The notes under the pieces are model-generated. The model made no database searches and had not been told where the DNA came from. It saw nothing but the letters and a program-made list of their open reading frames with translations. From positions 1,240,001 through 1,304,000 of the forward strand of contig NZ_CP016382.1 of NCBI RefSeq assembly GCF_002813635.1: 64,000 bases of DNA, read 5' to 3'. Every line of letters starts with the position of its first letter. The stretch's first letter is position 1. The position numbers and the translations under genes were made by a program. The DNA is from Spiribacter roseus. Lineage in GTDB: Bacteria > Pseudomonadota > Gammaproteobacteria > Nitrococcales > Nitrococcaceae. Shown in pieces: positions 7,698-14,940 of this stretch.

Positions 7698-8488
7698 CCC
7701 TGCGTGAGCCGGCCGACCATGCGGCCCGTGACGACACGCTACTCACGCCCCTGATCGACGTCCTGCCGCGGGATCGAACGATCCGTATCACCGATCTGGG
7801 CGCCGGTGCCGGCAGCAACCTGCGCTACCTGGGCCCACGCCTGCCCCGGGCGCAGGCGTGGACGCTCATCGATCACGATCGCGGGCTGCTCGACCAGGCG
7901 GTGGCCCTGGCGCATCCAGCCGGCGACGATCGCCACGTGGCACGGGTTCAGGCCCGGGCCCACCCGGCCGATCTCGGCACATTCCCCGACTGCCTCGACA
8001 CAACGCCCGATCTGCTCACCGCCTCGGCCCTGCTCGATCTGGTGCCGGACGCCTGGCTGCGGCGGGTGGTGGACACCTGCTGCCGGCGCGGTCTGCCGGC
8101 CCTGTTCGCACTCAACGTGGACGGCCGCCTGGCGTTTTCCCCCACGCTGGAGGCTGACCAGCAGGTCGAGGCCGCGGTCCTTGCCCACCAGCGCGGAGCC
8201 AAGGACATGGGACCGGCGCTGGGCCCGGATGCCCCCGCCGTTGCAGCGCAGATGTTCCGCGAGCGCGGGGCAAGCGTTGACTGCCGGGCCAGCGACTGGC
8301 ATCTCACGCCGGAACAGGCTGCGCTGCAGCGGCCACTCATCGAGGGCTGGCATGCCGCCGCCCGAGCCCAGCAACCCGACGCCGCCGCGGTCATCGATCG
8401 CTGGAGGGACGAGCGCCTGCGCGCGCTCGAGCACAGTTTCATCACGGTCGGGCATCAGGACCTGCTGGTCATTCCGTGCCGCGACTGA
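7667..8488 (+). CDS. Class I SAM-dependent methyltransferase
   Basis: This 273-residue Rossmann-fold methyltransferase has motif I DLGAGAGSN at residues 43-51, an acidic residue at the end of strand 2 (TLIDHDRGLL) and a motif IV-like stretch (LLTASALLDLVPD). Members of this family methylate small molecules; the acceptor is unknown. The ATG is chosen because GAGGAGG lies seven bases upstream, even though this makes the gene overlap the glycosyltransferase by 31 bases. It overlaps the next gene by 13 bases. Its place between a glycosyltransferase and a membrane protein suggests a late tailoring step. Confidence 0.84.
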   Translation: MPEQFAARWLTLREPADHAARDDTLLTPLIDVLPRDRTIRITDLGAGAGSNLRYLGPRLPRAQAWTLIDHDRGLLDQAVALAHPAGDDRHVARVQARAHPADLGTFPDCLDTTPDLLTASALLDLVPDAWLRRVVDTCCRRGLPALFALNVDGRLAFSPTLEADQQVEAAVLAHQRGAKDMGPALGPDAPAVAAQMFRERGASVDCRASDWHLTPEQAALQRPLIEGWHAAARAQQPDAAAVIDRWRDERLRALEHSFITVGHQDLLVIPCRD

Positions 8489-9354
8489 TCCGGCTGCTGG
8501 TCAGCCTGGCCATTCTGGGCCTGATCGCCCGGCAATTCGGGGCCGGCGTGCTCGAGCGGCTGCAGGCCATCGAGCCGGGCTGGATGATCGTGGGGTTGTC
8601 CATCACCGTTGCCCAGGTGCTGCTGTCGGCATGGCGTTGGCGATTTACCGCGGCCCGGCTGCAGATCGCGCTGCCGGCGGGCCGCGCCGTGGGCGAGTAC
8701 TACCTGGCGACGCTGGTCAATCAGGTGCTGCCCGGCGGTGTGGTAGGCGACGCTCAGCGCGCCTGGCGCCATAGTCAGGGCATGCCGCGGCGTGGACCGG
8801 CCTTTCAGGCGGTGGTCATCGAGCGGCTATCGGGTCAGCTCGCCATGGTGGCCATCGCGGTGGGCGTATGGGTCTACTGGCCACCCGGTGGCGCGCTGAG
8901 CCTGCCCATTTCGTCGGGCGGCCTGGCATTGACCGCGCTGACGGCCGCCGCGGTGGTCATCGCCATCGGCCTGATTCCGCGCCACCGGCGCGCCTGGCTC
9001 GGCGACTGGCGCCGCGCACTGCACTCGGCGCTGCTGACCCCCCGCGTGCTGCCCATCCAGCTGGCCGCTTCCCTGGCCGTCGCGGCCAGCTATATCGCGG
9101 TCTACGCCTGCTGCGTCCTGGCACTGGATCCGGCGGCACCGGCGTCCGCCTGGCTGCCACTGATACCACTGGTCCTGTTCACCATGCTGATCCCCGCAAG
9201 CATCGCGGGATGGGGACTACGCGAGGGGGCGGCCGCCCTGCTCTGGCCGCTGGCCGGGTTGCCCGCGGCGGAGGGCATCACCGCTGCGGTACTCTACGGC
9301 GCGCTGTCACTGGCGGCCAGCACGCCCGGTCTGATCATGCTGATACGGCGTTGA
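8476..9354 (+). CDS. UPF0104 / lysylphosphatidylglycerol-synthase-type membrane protein
   Basis: This 292-residue integral membrane protein (GTG start) has about seven or eight hydrophobic helices and the UPF0104 pattern: an early RLIRLLVSLAILGLI helix, the YYLATLVNQVLPGGVVGDAQRA-like loop (about 75-95) and the late IPASIAGWGLREGAAALLWPL segment. The family includes the membrane domain of MprF, which flips lipids, and proteins found with glycosyltransferases. A role in moving a lipid-linked product across the inner membrane fits its operon with a glycosyltransferase and a nearby CDP-alcohol phosphatidyltransferase. Its 3' end overlaps the convergent RibD-type gene by 20 bases. Confidence 0.82.
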   Translation: MPRLIRLLVSLAILGLIARQFGAGVLERLQAIEPGWMIVGLSITVAQVLLSAWRWRFTAARLQIALPAGRAVGEYYLATLVNQVLPGGVVGDAQRAWRHSQGMPRRGPAFQAVVIERLSGQLAMVAIAVGVWVYWPPGGALSLPISSGGLALTALTAAAVVIAIGLIPRHRRAWLGDWRRALHSALLTPRVLPIQLAASLAVAASYIAVYACCVLALDPAAPASAWLPLIPLVLFTMLIPASIAGWGLREGAAALLWPLAGLPAAEGITAAVLYGALSLAASTPGLIMLIRR

Positions 9355-10159
9355 AATCGAGCCGGTAGAGCCGATCATCCCCCAGGTCGAAGGGCGTCAC
9401 CGCGGGGCGCAGGGCCTCGTCCATGTGATCGATGCGCGGCAGATTCAGGCCGGTTGGCCCTGATCCAATGATCACCGGCGCGACCACCAGATAGAGCGTA
9501 TCTACCAGGCCCGCCGCCAGCCATGCGGAAACGGTTCTGGCCCCACCTTCCACCAGCAGTCGCTGCACACCCGCCGCGGCCAGGCACTGCAGCGCTGTGG
9601 CCGGCGCCAGATCGGGCAGCGCAAAACGGCGATCCACCGCGGGAGCCGCCACCGACGGGCCGGTCAGCGCCCAGGTGGGGGCCGCGCCATCCCGCAGGAG
9701 CGCCGCGTCAGCCGGCAGCCCGCTGCGACTCATGATCACCGCTCGAACCGGGTTGGGTCCCGCCACTTCACGGACGGTCAGGCGTGGATTGTCGGCGACG
9801 ACGGTCCCGGCGCCGACCAGCACCGCATCGCAGAGCGCCCGCAGGCGATGCAGGTGGGCCCGGTCAGCGGCGCCCGTCACGTAATGGGAATGCCCGGTTG
9901 CCGTGGCGATACGCCCGTCGAGGCTCTGGCCAAGCTGCGCGACCACCCGCGGCCGTTGCCGGACCGGGGCGAGCAACGGGGCATAGCGCGCCTGCAGTGC
10001 CGGGGCGACGGCCTCGGCAGCGATTCCGCCGATATCCGCCGGCCATTCCACCGGTTGCGCCGCAGCGGGCAGGGAACAGCGCCGGCACTGGGCGACGAGC
10101 GCTTCCCAGCCCATCGGCGGTGGGGCCGCCGCCCCGCGGGATCGGTTATGCTGTGTCAT
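9335..10159 (-). CDS. RibD C-terminal-type reductase
   Basis: This 274-residue protein contains only the reductase half of RibD (dihydrofolate-reductase fold), not the zinc deaminase half. Recognisable segments are LGQSLDGRIA (about 76-85), the AVLVGAGTVVADNPRLTVR loop (about 112-130) and LLVEGGARTVSAWL followed by VVAPVIIG (NADPH site). RibD and the Rib7/Arr family reduce the ribosyl side chain of a GTP-derived pyrimidine to ribityl. About 70 extra N-terminal residues include a CRRC pair of unknown purpose. It is divergent from the GTP cyclohydrolase II gene, 62 bases apart, so the two early-pathway genes may be co-regulated. Confidence 0.83.
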   Translation of the reverse strand: MTQHNRSRGAAAPPPMGWEALVAQCRRCSLPAAAQPVEWPADIGGIAAEAVAPALQARYAPLLAPVRQRPRVVAQLGQSLDGRIATATGHSHYVTGAADRAHLHRLRALCDAVLVGAGTVVADNPRLTVREVAGPNPVRAVIMSRSGLPADAALLRDGAAPTWALTGPSVAAPAVDRRFALPDLAPATALQCLAAAGVQRLLVEGGARTVSAWLAAGLVDTLYLVVAPVIIGSGPTGLNLPRIDHMDEALRPAVTPFDLGDDRLYRLDFNAVSA

Positions 10160-10221
10160 ATTGACGGAATTGTTGCAGGCATGAACGGTCTATTGCGAAA
10201 AGTTGATTCCAAGGAGCAGGC

Positions 10222-11334
10222 ATGCAGCGCATCCGGCGCGCACTGATCGACCTCAGACGGGGTGAGCCCGTCCACGTGACCCATCCCGCCGGCGCGATGC
10301 TGGTGCTGGCACTGGAAAACCTCAGCGACGGTCTGATGGCCCGGGCGCGGTCGCTGGCCTCCGGGGAGGCGCGGCTGCTGATGACCCGCCACCGGGCACG
10401 GGCCATCGGCATGGAAACCGCTCCCGGCGAGGATCTGGCCGTTCCCCTGGATACCGATGACGGCGTCGCGACCGCGGTCACACTGGCCGGCGATCTCACT
10501 ACCCGCAGCGCCGAGCCGGTGGCCCGTAATGCCCGCGCCGACGAGCAGGCTGCCCTGGATCTGGCCCGTCAGGCCACACTGCTGCCAGCGCTGATCGCCA
10601 TCGATACCCATGACAACGACCGCGCATTGGTCGATGACATCCGCAATGGCGAAATCCTCTCGGTTGATGTCGCGGATATCCACGCAGCGGGTATCGAGAA
10701 TGCCCGCCAGCCGGAGCGCATCAGCGAAGCGCAGGTCCCGCTGGCCGATTCAGAGCAATCGCGGTTCATTCTCTACCGCGAGGCGGACGGGCTGCTCGAG
10801 CATGTCGCGCTGATGGTGGGCGATCCCGACCACTGGCCGGACACGCCGGCGCTGCGTATGCACTCGGCCTGCCTCACCGGGGATCTGTTCGGATCGCTGC
10901 GCTGCGACTGCGGCGAGCAGCTGCGCAGTGCCGTGGGCACGATCGCCGATGAGGGCGGCGGGATCCTGCTCTACCTCGCCCAGGAGGGGCGCGGCATTGG
11001 TCTTGCCAATAAACTGAGGGCCTACGGTCTCCAGGACACGGGCCTCGATACCGTCGACGCCGATCGGCTGCTGGGCTTCGGCGCGGATGAACGCCGTTAT
11101 GAGGTGGCCGCGGCCATGCTCGACGATCTGGGGATCAGCCGCGTCCGCCTGATGACCAACAACCCCGGCAAGATTGCGGCCCTCGAGCGGCACGGCATTC
11201 AGATCGCCGGCCGCGAGGCGGTTCACGGCGCACTCAACCGCCACAACGAGCGCTACCTGACCACCAAGGCGGAGCGCGCGGGCCACTGGCTGGATGATGT
11301 GGTTTCGCAGTCGGTGGGCGAACAGCCCCGCTAG
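10222..11334 (+). CDS. GTP cyclohydrolase II with degenerate RibB-like N-terminal domain
   Basis: This protein has 370 residues. The C-terminal domain (about 172-360) is a complete GTP cyclohydrolase II: zinc ligands Cys217, Cys228 and Cys230 (CLTGDLFGSLRCDC), the EGRGIGLANKL loop, and Tyr293 at the position that GCH II enzymes use for full hydrolysis. The first 170 residues have the length and order of 3,4-dihydroxybutanone-phosphate synthase (RibB) but lack its acidic DREN-EGD active-site loop, so that half should be inactive. The expected product is the diaminopyrimidine that also begins riboflavin synthesis. An AAGGAG site precedes the ATG. The clustering with non-riboflavin genes suggests a dedicated paralogue. 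Its stop overlaps the convergent creatininase stop in CTAG. Confidence 0.87.
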   Translation: MQRIRRALIDLRRGEPVHVTHPAGAMLVLALENLSDGLMARARSLASGEARLLMTRHRARAIGMETAPGEDLAVPLDTDDGVATAVTLAGDLTTRSAEPVARNARADEQAALDLARQATLLPALIAIDTHDNDRALVDDIRNGEILSVDVADIHAAGIENARQPERISEAQVPLADSEQSRFILYREADGLLEHVALMVGDPDHWPDTPALRMHSACLTGDLFGSLRCDCGEQLRSAVGTIADEGGGILLYLAQEGRGIGLANKLRAYGLQDTGLDTVDADRLLGFGADERRYEVAAAMLDDLGISRVRLMTNNPGKIAALERHGIQIAGREAVHGALNRHNERYLTTKAERAGHWLDDVVSQSVGEQPR

Positions 11335-12140
11335 TACCCGGGCGCTGGCGGCGACAGGCACGCCAGGGGGAAATCCGCCGCCTCGGTCAGAATGGCGGCC
11401 AGTGCATCGGCATAGTGCCGGGCCAGGCGGGCACCCAGCGCCGCATCCGCCAACCGGGCATCCCCGCAGACGCCGGCCGGATTGAGGTCGCCGGCCAGCC
11501 AGGCGAATCGTGCCGGGCGCGACTCGGCACCGATCCACTCAAACGCCGCCAGGGCCTCGAACTCCACCGAGGTATGATGGGCAATCGCGCTGGCCACCAC
11601 CTGCTGCGGCGCGAAGTGCCACATCAACGCCGTCTCCAGCGCGCCGCCGTGCAGCCCCTCGCGGGCCTCGCGGGCGGTCAGCGCATCAGCAGGGGGCGGA
11701 AAGTCGAAATAACAGGCCTGCACCACCAGCAGACCAAAATCCCGGCGCAGCCGCAGCGCCGCGGTAGCCATCGCCGCCAGGTTGCCACCATGCGCGGAGA
11801 ACATCACCACGCGGCGCAGCCCGGCGCGGGCCAGCGACGCCCCCAGATCATAGAGCATGGCCTCGAAGGTGGCCGGGGAAAGCGCCAGGGTACCGGCCCA
11901 ATCCATGTGCTCAACACCCTGTCCCAGTGCCTGGGTAGGCATCCGCAACACGTGCACCCGCTTATCACAGCGCTGCATGGCCGCTTTTGAGAGCCCCTCC
12001 GCGATCCAGGCGTCAGTGGCCAGTGGCAGGTGCCCCCCGTGCTGCTCTATGGCCCCCAGCGGCAGCAGTGCGACACTCGCCTCGCTGATATCGTCGCGCA
12101 GGGAATGGGTGGTGTGGTCGGCCCAGTCGTGGGCGGTCAT
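11331..12140 (-). CDS. Creatininase-family metal-dependent amidohydrolase
   Basis: This 269-residue protein belongs to the creatininase family. Metal-site residues are visible: GAIEQHGGHLPLATD carries Glu32, His34 and Asp43, SAHGGN carries His117, and GGALETALM carries Glu169. Characterised members include creatininase, the mycofactocin protease MftE and the archaeal deformylase ArfB, which acts on a GTP-derived formamidopyrimidine in riboflavin and F420 synthesis. The convergent GTP cyclohydrolase II gene makes an ArfB-like or other GTP-pathway amidase role attractive. Its start overlaps the stop of a uracil-DNA-glycosylase-family gene in ATGA, so it is translationally coupled to a DNA-repair-type gene, which weakens the pathway argument. 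Confidence 0.83.
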   Translation of the reverse strand: MTAHDWADHTTHSLRDDISEASVALLPLGAIEQHGGHLPLATDAWIAEGLSKAAMQRCDKRVHVLRMPTQALGQGVEHMDWAGTLALSPATFEAMLYDLGASLARAGLRRVVMFSAHGGNLAAMATAALRLRRDFGLLVVQACYFDFPPPADALTAREAREGLHGGALETALMWHFAPQQVVASAIAHHTSVEFEALAAFEWIGAESRPARFAWLAGDLNPAGVCGDARLADAALGARLARHYADALAAILTEAADFPLACLSPPAPGY

Positions 12141-12817
12141 GCCTGGCCCTCCAGCGCGTCCAGGCGCGCCGCCAGCAGACCCGGGAAGCGCTTGAACCAG
12201 GTTGCATTGAGCGGCGAGGGATGCGGCAGCGGATGCAATCGCAGCGACCGTCGCCGTCCATCCGGGCCGTGGAATGCCATGTCGAGGGATTTTGAGAAAC
12301 GCCCATCAAGCCGCCAGTGATCATCCAGCCGCCGGCGCTCGGCCGGCGACTGTTCAAGACCGAACCAGAAGAAGGCTTCGCGCCCGAGGGTGATCACCTC
12401 GCGCCCCTGCCATTGATCCAGCAACAGTTCGGCGACCAGGGGCTGGAAGTGTCGTTTGACGCCCATGGGCCAGGCCTTGTTGCCAACGGGTTTGTAGGGG
12501 ACGGTGTTGGCCCAGAAATAGGGCTCACCGGCGGCCAGCGCCCCGGCGGTGTCGGTGAGCGGGGCGTGAAACCGGCGCTCGTGCAGCACCCGTCGGACCT
12601 GCCGGCCGCCGGCGCCGATGAAGGGCACGCCGACATGCACCTCATCGCGCCCCGGGTCGCGACCGAAAAAGGCAATGCGAGCATCCGCCGGACCGAGACC
12701 GAATATCGGTTCGGTCGGGTCCCGCCCGGCGGCGGCATAGACCGCATCATCGCGACCGGTGAGCCCGGCGGCCGCCGTGCGAAAGCGCTCGCGCAGGGCG
12801 CCGGGCAGGGTCCGCAT
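12137..12817 (-). CDS. Uracil-DNA-glycosylase superfamily protein
   Basis: This 226-residue protein has the UDG fold motifs: a GRDPGRDEVHVGVPFIGAGG active-site loop (a GEAPG-type motif 1) and HPSPLN near the C-terminus (motif 2). Family 4/5-type enzymes carry Cys ligands for a 4Fe-4S cluster; no such set of cysteines is seen here, so this is a distinct subfamily with an uncertain substrate. The ATG at 12817 lies one base after the stop of the upstream 139-residue gene, and the stop overlaps the creatininase start in ATGA. The three genes therefore probably share a transcript. Confidence 0.8.
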   Translation of the reverse strand: MRTLPGALRERFRTAAAGLTGRDDAVYAAAGRDPTEPIFGLGPADARIAFFGRDPGRDEVHVGVPFIGAGGRQVRRVLHERRFHAPLTDTAGALAAGEPYFWANTVPYKPVGNKAWPMGVKRHFQPLVAELLLDQWQGREVITLGREAFFWFGLEQSPAERRRLDDHWRLDGRFSKSLDMAFHGPDGRRRSLRLHPLPHPSPLNATWFKRFPGLLAARLDALEGQA

Positions 12818-12818
12818 G

Positions 12819-13238
12819 TCAGTGCACGGTGGCCTGACGCTCGCGGGATTCCTTGAGCACGCCCACGACGTCTTCTTCCCAGCTCTTGGCGAGTGGCGAC
12901 TGGGCCACCAGTGCCGAGACCTCGTCGGCGCTGACGGGATCACCCCCATCGTCGCCGACGGCGAGGCGGAAGTGATCCGCGTCGCGCAGCTCGTAGGCGC
13001 GCTCCCCGCTGTCGCCATCGCCCACGCGCAGCGTGATCTCGTCGGCGTCGACAATCGCCCGCCAGTTGACCTGCGCCATCCAGCCGCGGGCGTTGGAGTA
13101 CAGGGACACGCCCGCCAGCTCATGGCCGCTGCCCCGCTGATTGTCCATGACGTGGACGCTGCTCGAGAGGTGCTCGAATGGATTGTCTTCGAGAATCTGC
13201 AGGAGCTCTTGCTTGGGGATAACGGGCTCTGCTCTCAT
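12819..13238 (-). CDS. Conserved-looking protein of unknown function
   Basis: I do not recognise this 139-residue protein. It is acidic, apparently soluble and without a signal peptide or membrane segment; it has the look of alternating strands and helices (SVHVMDNQRG, WMAQVNWRAIVDADEITLRVG). The ATG at 13238 is chosen because AGGTGG lies eight bases upstream; in-frame ATGs further up would run into the divergent proQ promoter. It lies directly upstream of the UDG-family gene with one base between them, so a DNA-related role is possible but unproven. Confidence 0.65.
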   Translation of the reverse strand: MRAEPVIPKQELLQILEDNPFEHLSSSVHVMDNQRGSGHELAGVSLYSNARGWMAQVNWRAIVDADEITLRVGDGDSGERAYELRDADHFRLAVGDDGGDPVSADEVSALVAQSPLAKSWEEDVVGVLKESRERQATVH

Positions 13239-13299
13239 CGAATCCACCTTTGCAGTCACATGTTTCATGGTTGCATCATACAACCCGACCGCCGGTCTG

Positions 13300-13326
13300 T
13301 TGACCCATATCCGCATCGCGTATGCT
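13300..13326 (+). promoter_or_regulatory. Candidate proQ promoter, possibly giving a leaderless mRNA
   Basis: TTGACC (13300-13305) and TATGCT (13321-13326) are separated by 15 bases, slightly short. The expected start of transcription falls at or next to the A of the proQ ATG at 13333, and no Shine-Dalgarno site is visible before that ATG. Confidence 0.4.
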
Positions 13327-13332
13327 TTAGCC

Positions 13333-13779
13333 ATGTCTAATTCCAATCGCCAGAGGCAGCGGCGCGCCGAGCGCACCCGCGAATTCCTCAACGAACTCAG
13401 CCAGCGCTATCCGGCGTGCTTTGCCCGCCAGCGGGACCGGATCCGTCCCCTGGAGATCGGTATTGAGAAGGCATTGCGCAGCGACCTCGATGACCCGCCC
13501 GCCGACGAGCCGATCCCCAACTGGCTCATCCGCCAGGCACTCGCCCGGTATACGCGGGCACCCGCCTATCTGAACGCCATCATCGCCGGCCATGACCGGG
13601 TCAATCTACAGGGCGAGCCGGTCGAGGCAGTGACCGAATCGGCCATCAGCCGCGCCCGCGAACAGCGCGCCGAGCAGAAACAGCGCAGCGCGGAGCGCAA
13701 ACGCCAGCAGGCGGAGGAAGCCGAGGCCCGCCAGCGTCAGGAAAAACTCGAGCAGCTCGCCAACCGCTTCAATCAGTAA
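13333..13779 (+). CDS. proQ: ProQ/FinO-family RNA chaperone, short form
   Basis: This 148-residue protein has the FinO/ProQ RNA-binding domain at about residues 14-105 (LNELSQRYPACF, RPLEIGIEKAL, ALARYTRAPAYLNAI) and then a highly charged coiled-coil-like tail rich in Arg, Glu, Gln and Lys. E. coli ProQ is longer and ends in a Tudor-like domain, which is missing here. ProQ proteins bind 3' ends and structured small RNAs and affect mRNA stability. The ATG at 13333 fits the family start; a possible promoter ends six bases before it. The divergent gene at 13238 lies across a 94-base gap. Confidence 0.87.
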   Translation: MSNSNRQRQRRAERTREFLNELSQRYPACFARQRDRIRPLEIGIEKALRSDLDDPPADEPIPNWLIRQALARYTRAPAYLNAIIAGHDRVNLQGEPVEAVTESAISRAREQRAEQKQRSAERKRQQAEEAEARQRQEKLEQLANRFNQ

Positions 13780-13810
13780 TCAATTCAACCTTTCGCAGCA
13801 GGACCTATCA

Positions 13811-13993
13811 TTGAACCGGAGCATTGATCTGAAGGCGTTGAGCCGGGAGGCGCTTGACGCGCTGCGCGGCCAGATCGACCAGGAGCTCGAAGCACGCGCG
13901 TTCGAGCAGCGGCTGCGCCGTGACCTGGAGTCCCATCGCAATCGGCAGGCCTGGATCGACAGCCACCACTCGGGCCAGCGCCGTCGACGCTAG
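13811..13993 (+). CDS. Small hypothetical protein, 60 residues
   Basis: This possible gene starts with TTG, about nine bases after an AGGA, and ends 12 bases before the BtuF-like gene. The 60-residue product is highly charged (many Arg, Glu, Gln and Asp), predicted helical and ends in four arginines. Base composition looks like that of its neighbours, and it fills the otherwise empty gap between proQ and the next gene. I do not recognise a family. It could be a real small helical protein or a chance frame. Confidence 0.4.
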   Translation: MNRSIDLKALSREALDALRGQIDQELEARAFEQRLRRDLESHRNRQAWIDSHHSGQRRRR

Positions 13994-14005
13994 CGCCGGC
14001 TGACC

Positions 14006-14926
14006 ATGAGCCAGCGCATTGTCTCCCTGCTCCCCGGTGCCACCGAAATCGTCGCCGCACTGGGACTCGGCGATCAGCTGGTGGGGATTTCGGCGGAGTG
14101 TGATCAGCCACCGGCGCTGATGGATCGCCCGCGGGTCAGTCTGGCCGCACTGGAAACCACCGAAAGCGACCCGGCGGCGATTGACCGCGAAGTCCGCGAC
14201 CGACTCGCCCGAGGGGCCCCGCTTTTCCAGGCCGACCCGGAAACGCTTCGGGCCCTGCGTCCGGATCTGATCCTCTCGCAGTCGCTGTGTGACGTATGCG
14301 CGGCGACGCCCGCCAGCCTGACCGCCGAGGCCATCGGCGCCGCGACCGTGCTCGCACTCGATGGGCGTGACCTCTCCGGCCTGCTGCAGGACATCCGACG
14401 GGTGGCGGAGGCCGCCGGTGTGCTGGCCCGTGGCGAGGCACTCATCGCGGCACTCGACCGGCGGCGTCACGCCATTGCACCCGCGACCGGCGAGCGGCCC
14501 CGGGTACTGGCGGTGGAATGGCCCGAGCCGCTGTTCGTCGGGGGGCACTGGGTGCCCGATATGATCGTCAGCGCCGGGGGGCGGCCGCTCAACGCGCCGG
14601 GCGATCACTCGGTGGTCATCGACTGGGACGCGGTGCGCGCTTTCGCCCCCTCACATATTCTGGTGCTACCCTGCGGCCAGTCGCTGGCGGGGGCGGAGGA
14701 AGGGTTGCGGCGCCTGCGCGGGCGCCCCGGCTGGAGCGAACTGCCCGCCGTCCTGGACGCCCGGGTCCATCTGCTCGACGGCAACCGATTCTTCAGTCGC
14801 CCGGGGCCGGCCGCCGTGACGGGGCTGGAGATCGTCGCCCATCTCCTTGGCACTGGATCGAGCGCCGACCCCGCTCCCGGGGCATGGCGAACCGCGACGC
14901 CGACCGAGATCAGACCGGGGGCTTGA
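14006..14926 (+). CDS. BtuF-like periplasmic-binding-fold protein without signal peptide
   Basis: This 306-residue protein matches the helical-backbone metal/cobalamin receptor fold (BtuF/FecB type): RIVSLLPGATEIVAALGLGDQLVGIS at the start is split here between residues 4 and 29, and DLILSQSLCDVCA and LEIVAHLLG follow. Known relatives bind vitamin B12 or ferric siderophores for ABC import. No signal peptide is visible and no ABC transporter genes flank it, so it may be cytoplasmic or have another role. A B12 link is plausible because the window's ribonucleotide reductase is the B12-dependent type, but that is inference. Confidence 0.78.
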   Translation: MSQRIVSLLPGATEIVAALGLGDQLVGISAECDQPPALMDRPRVSLAALETTESDPAAIDREVRDRLARGAPLFQADPETLRALRPDLILSQSLCDVCAATPASLTAEAIGAATVLALDGRDLSGLLQDIRRVAEAAGVLARGEALIAALDRRRHAIAPATGERPRVLAVEWPEPLFVGGHWVPDMIVSAGGRPLNAPGDHSVVIDWDAVRAFAPSHILVLPCGQSLAGAEEGLRRLRGRPGWSELPAVLDARVHLLDGNRFFSRPGPAAVTGLEIVAHLLGTGSSADPAPGAWRTATPTEIRPGA

Positions 14927-14940
14927 ACGGCAACGGAGTA

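Noticed and set aside
10160-10221. Possible riboflavin (FMN) riboswitch before the GTP cyclohydrolase II gene
   Set aside because: Only 62 bases separate the divergent genes and no FMN-riboswitch core is visible.
13994-14005. Possible cobalamin riboswitch before the BtuF-like gene
   Set aside because: The gap is too short and carries no B12-box-like sequence.
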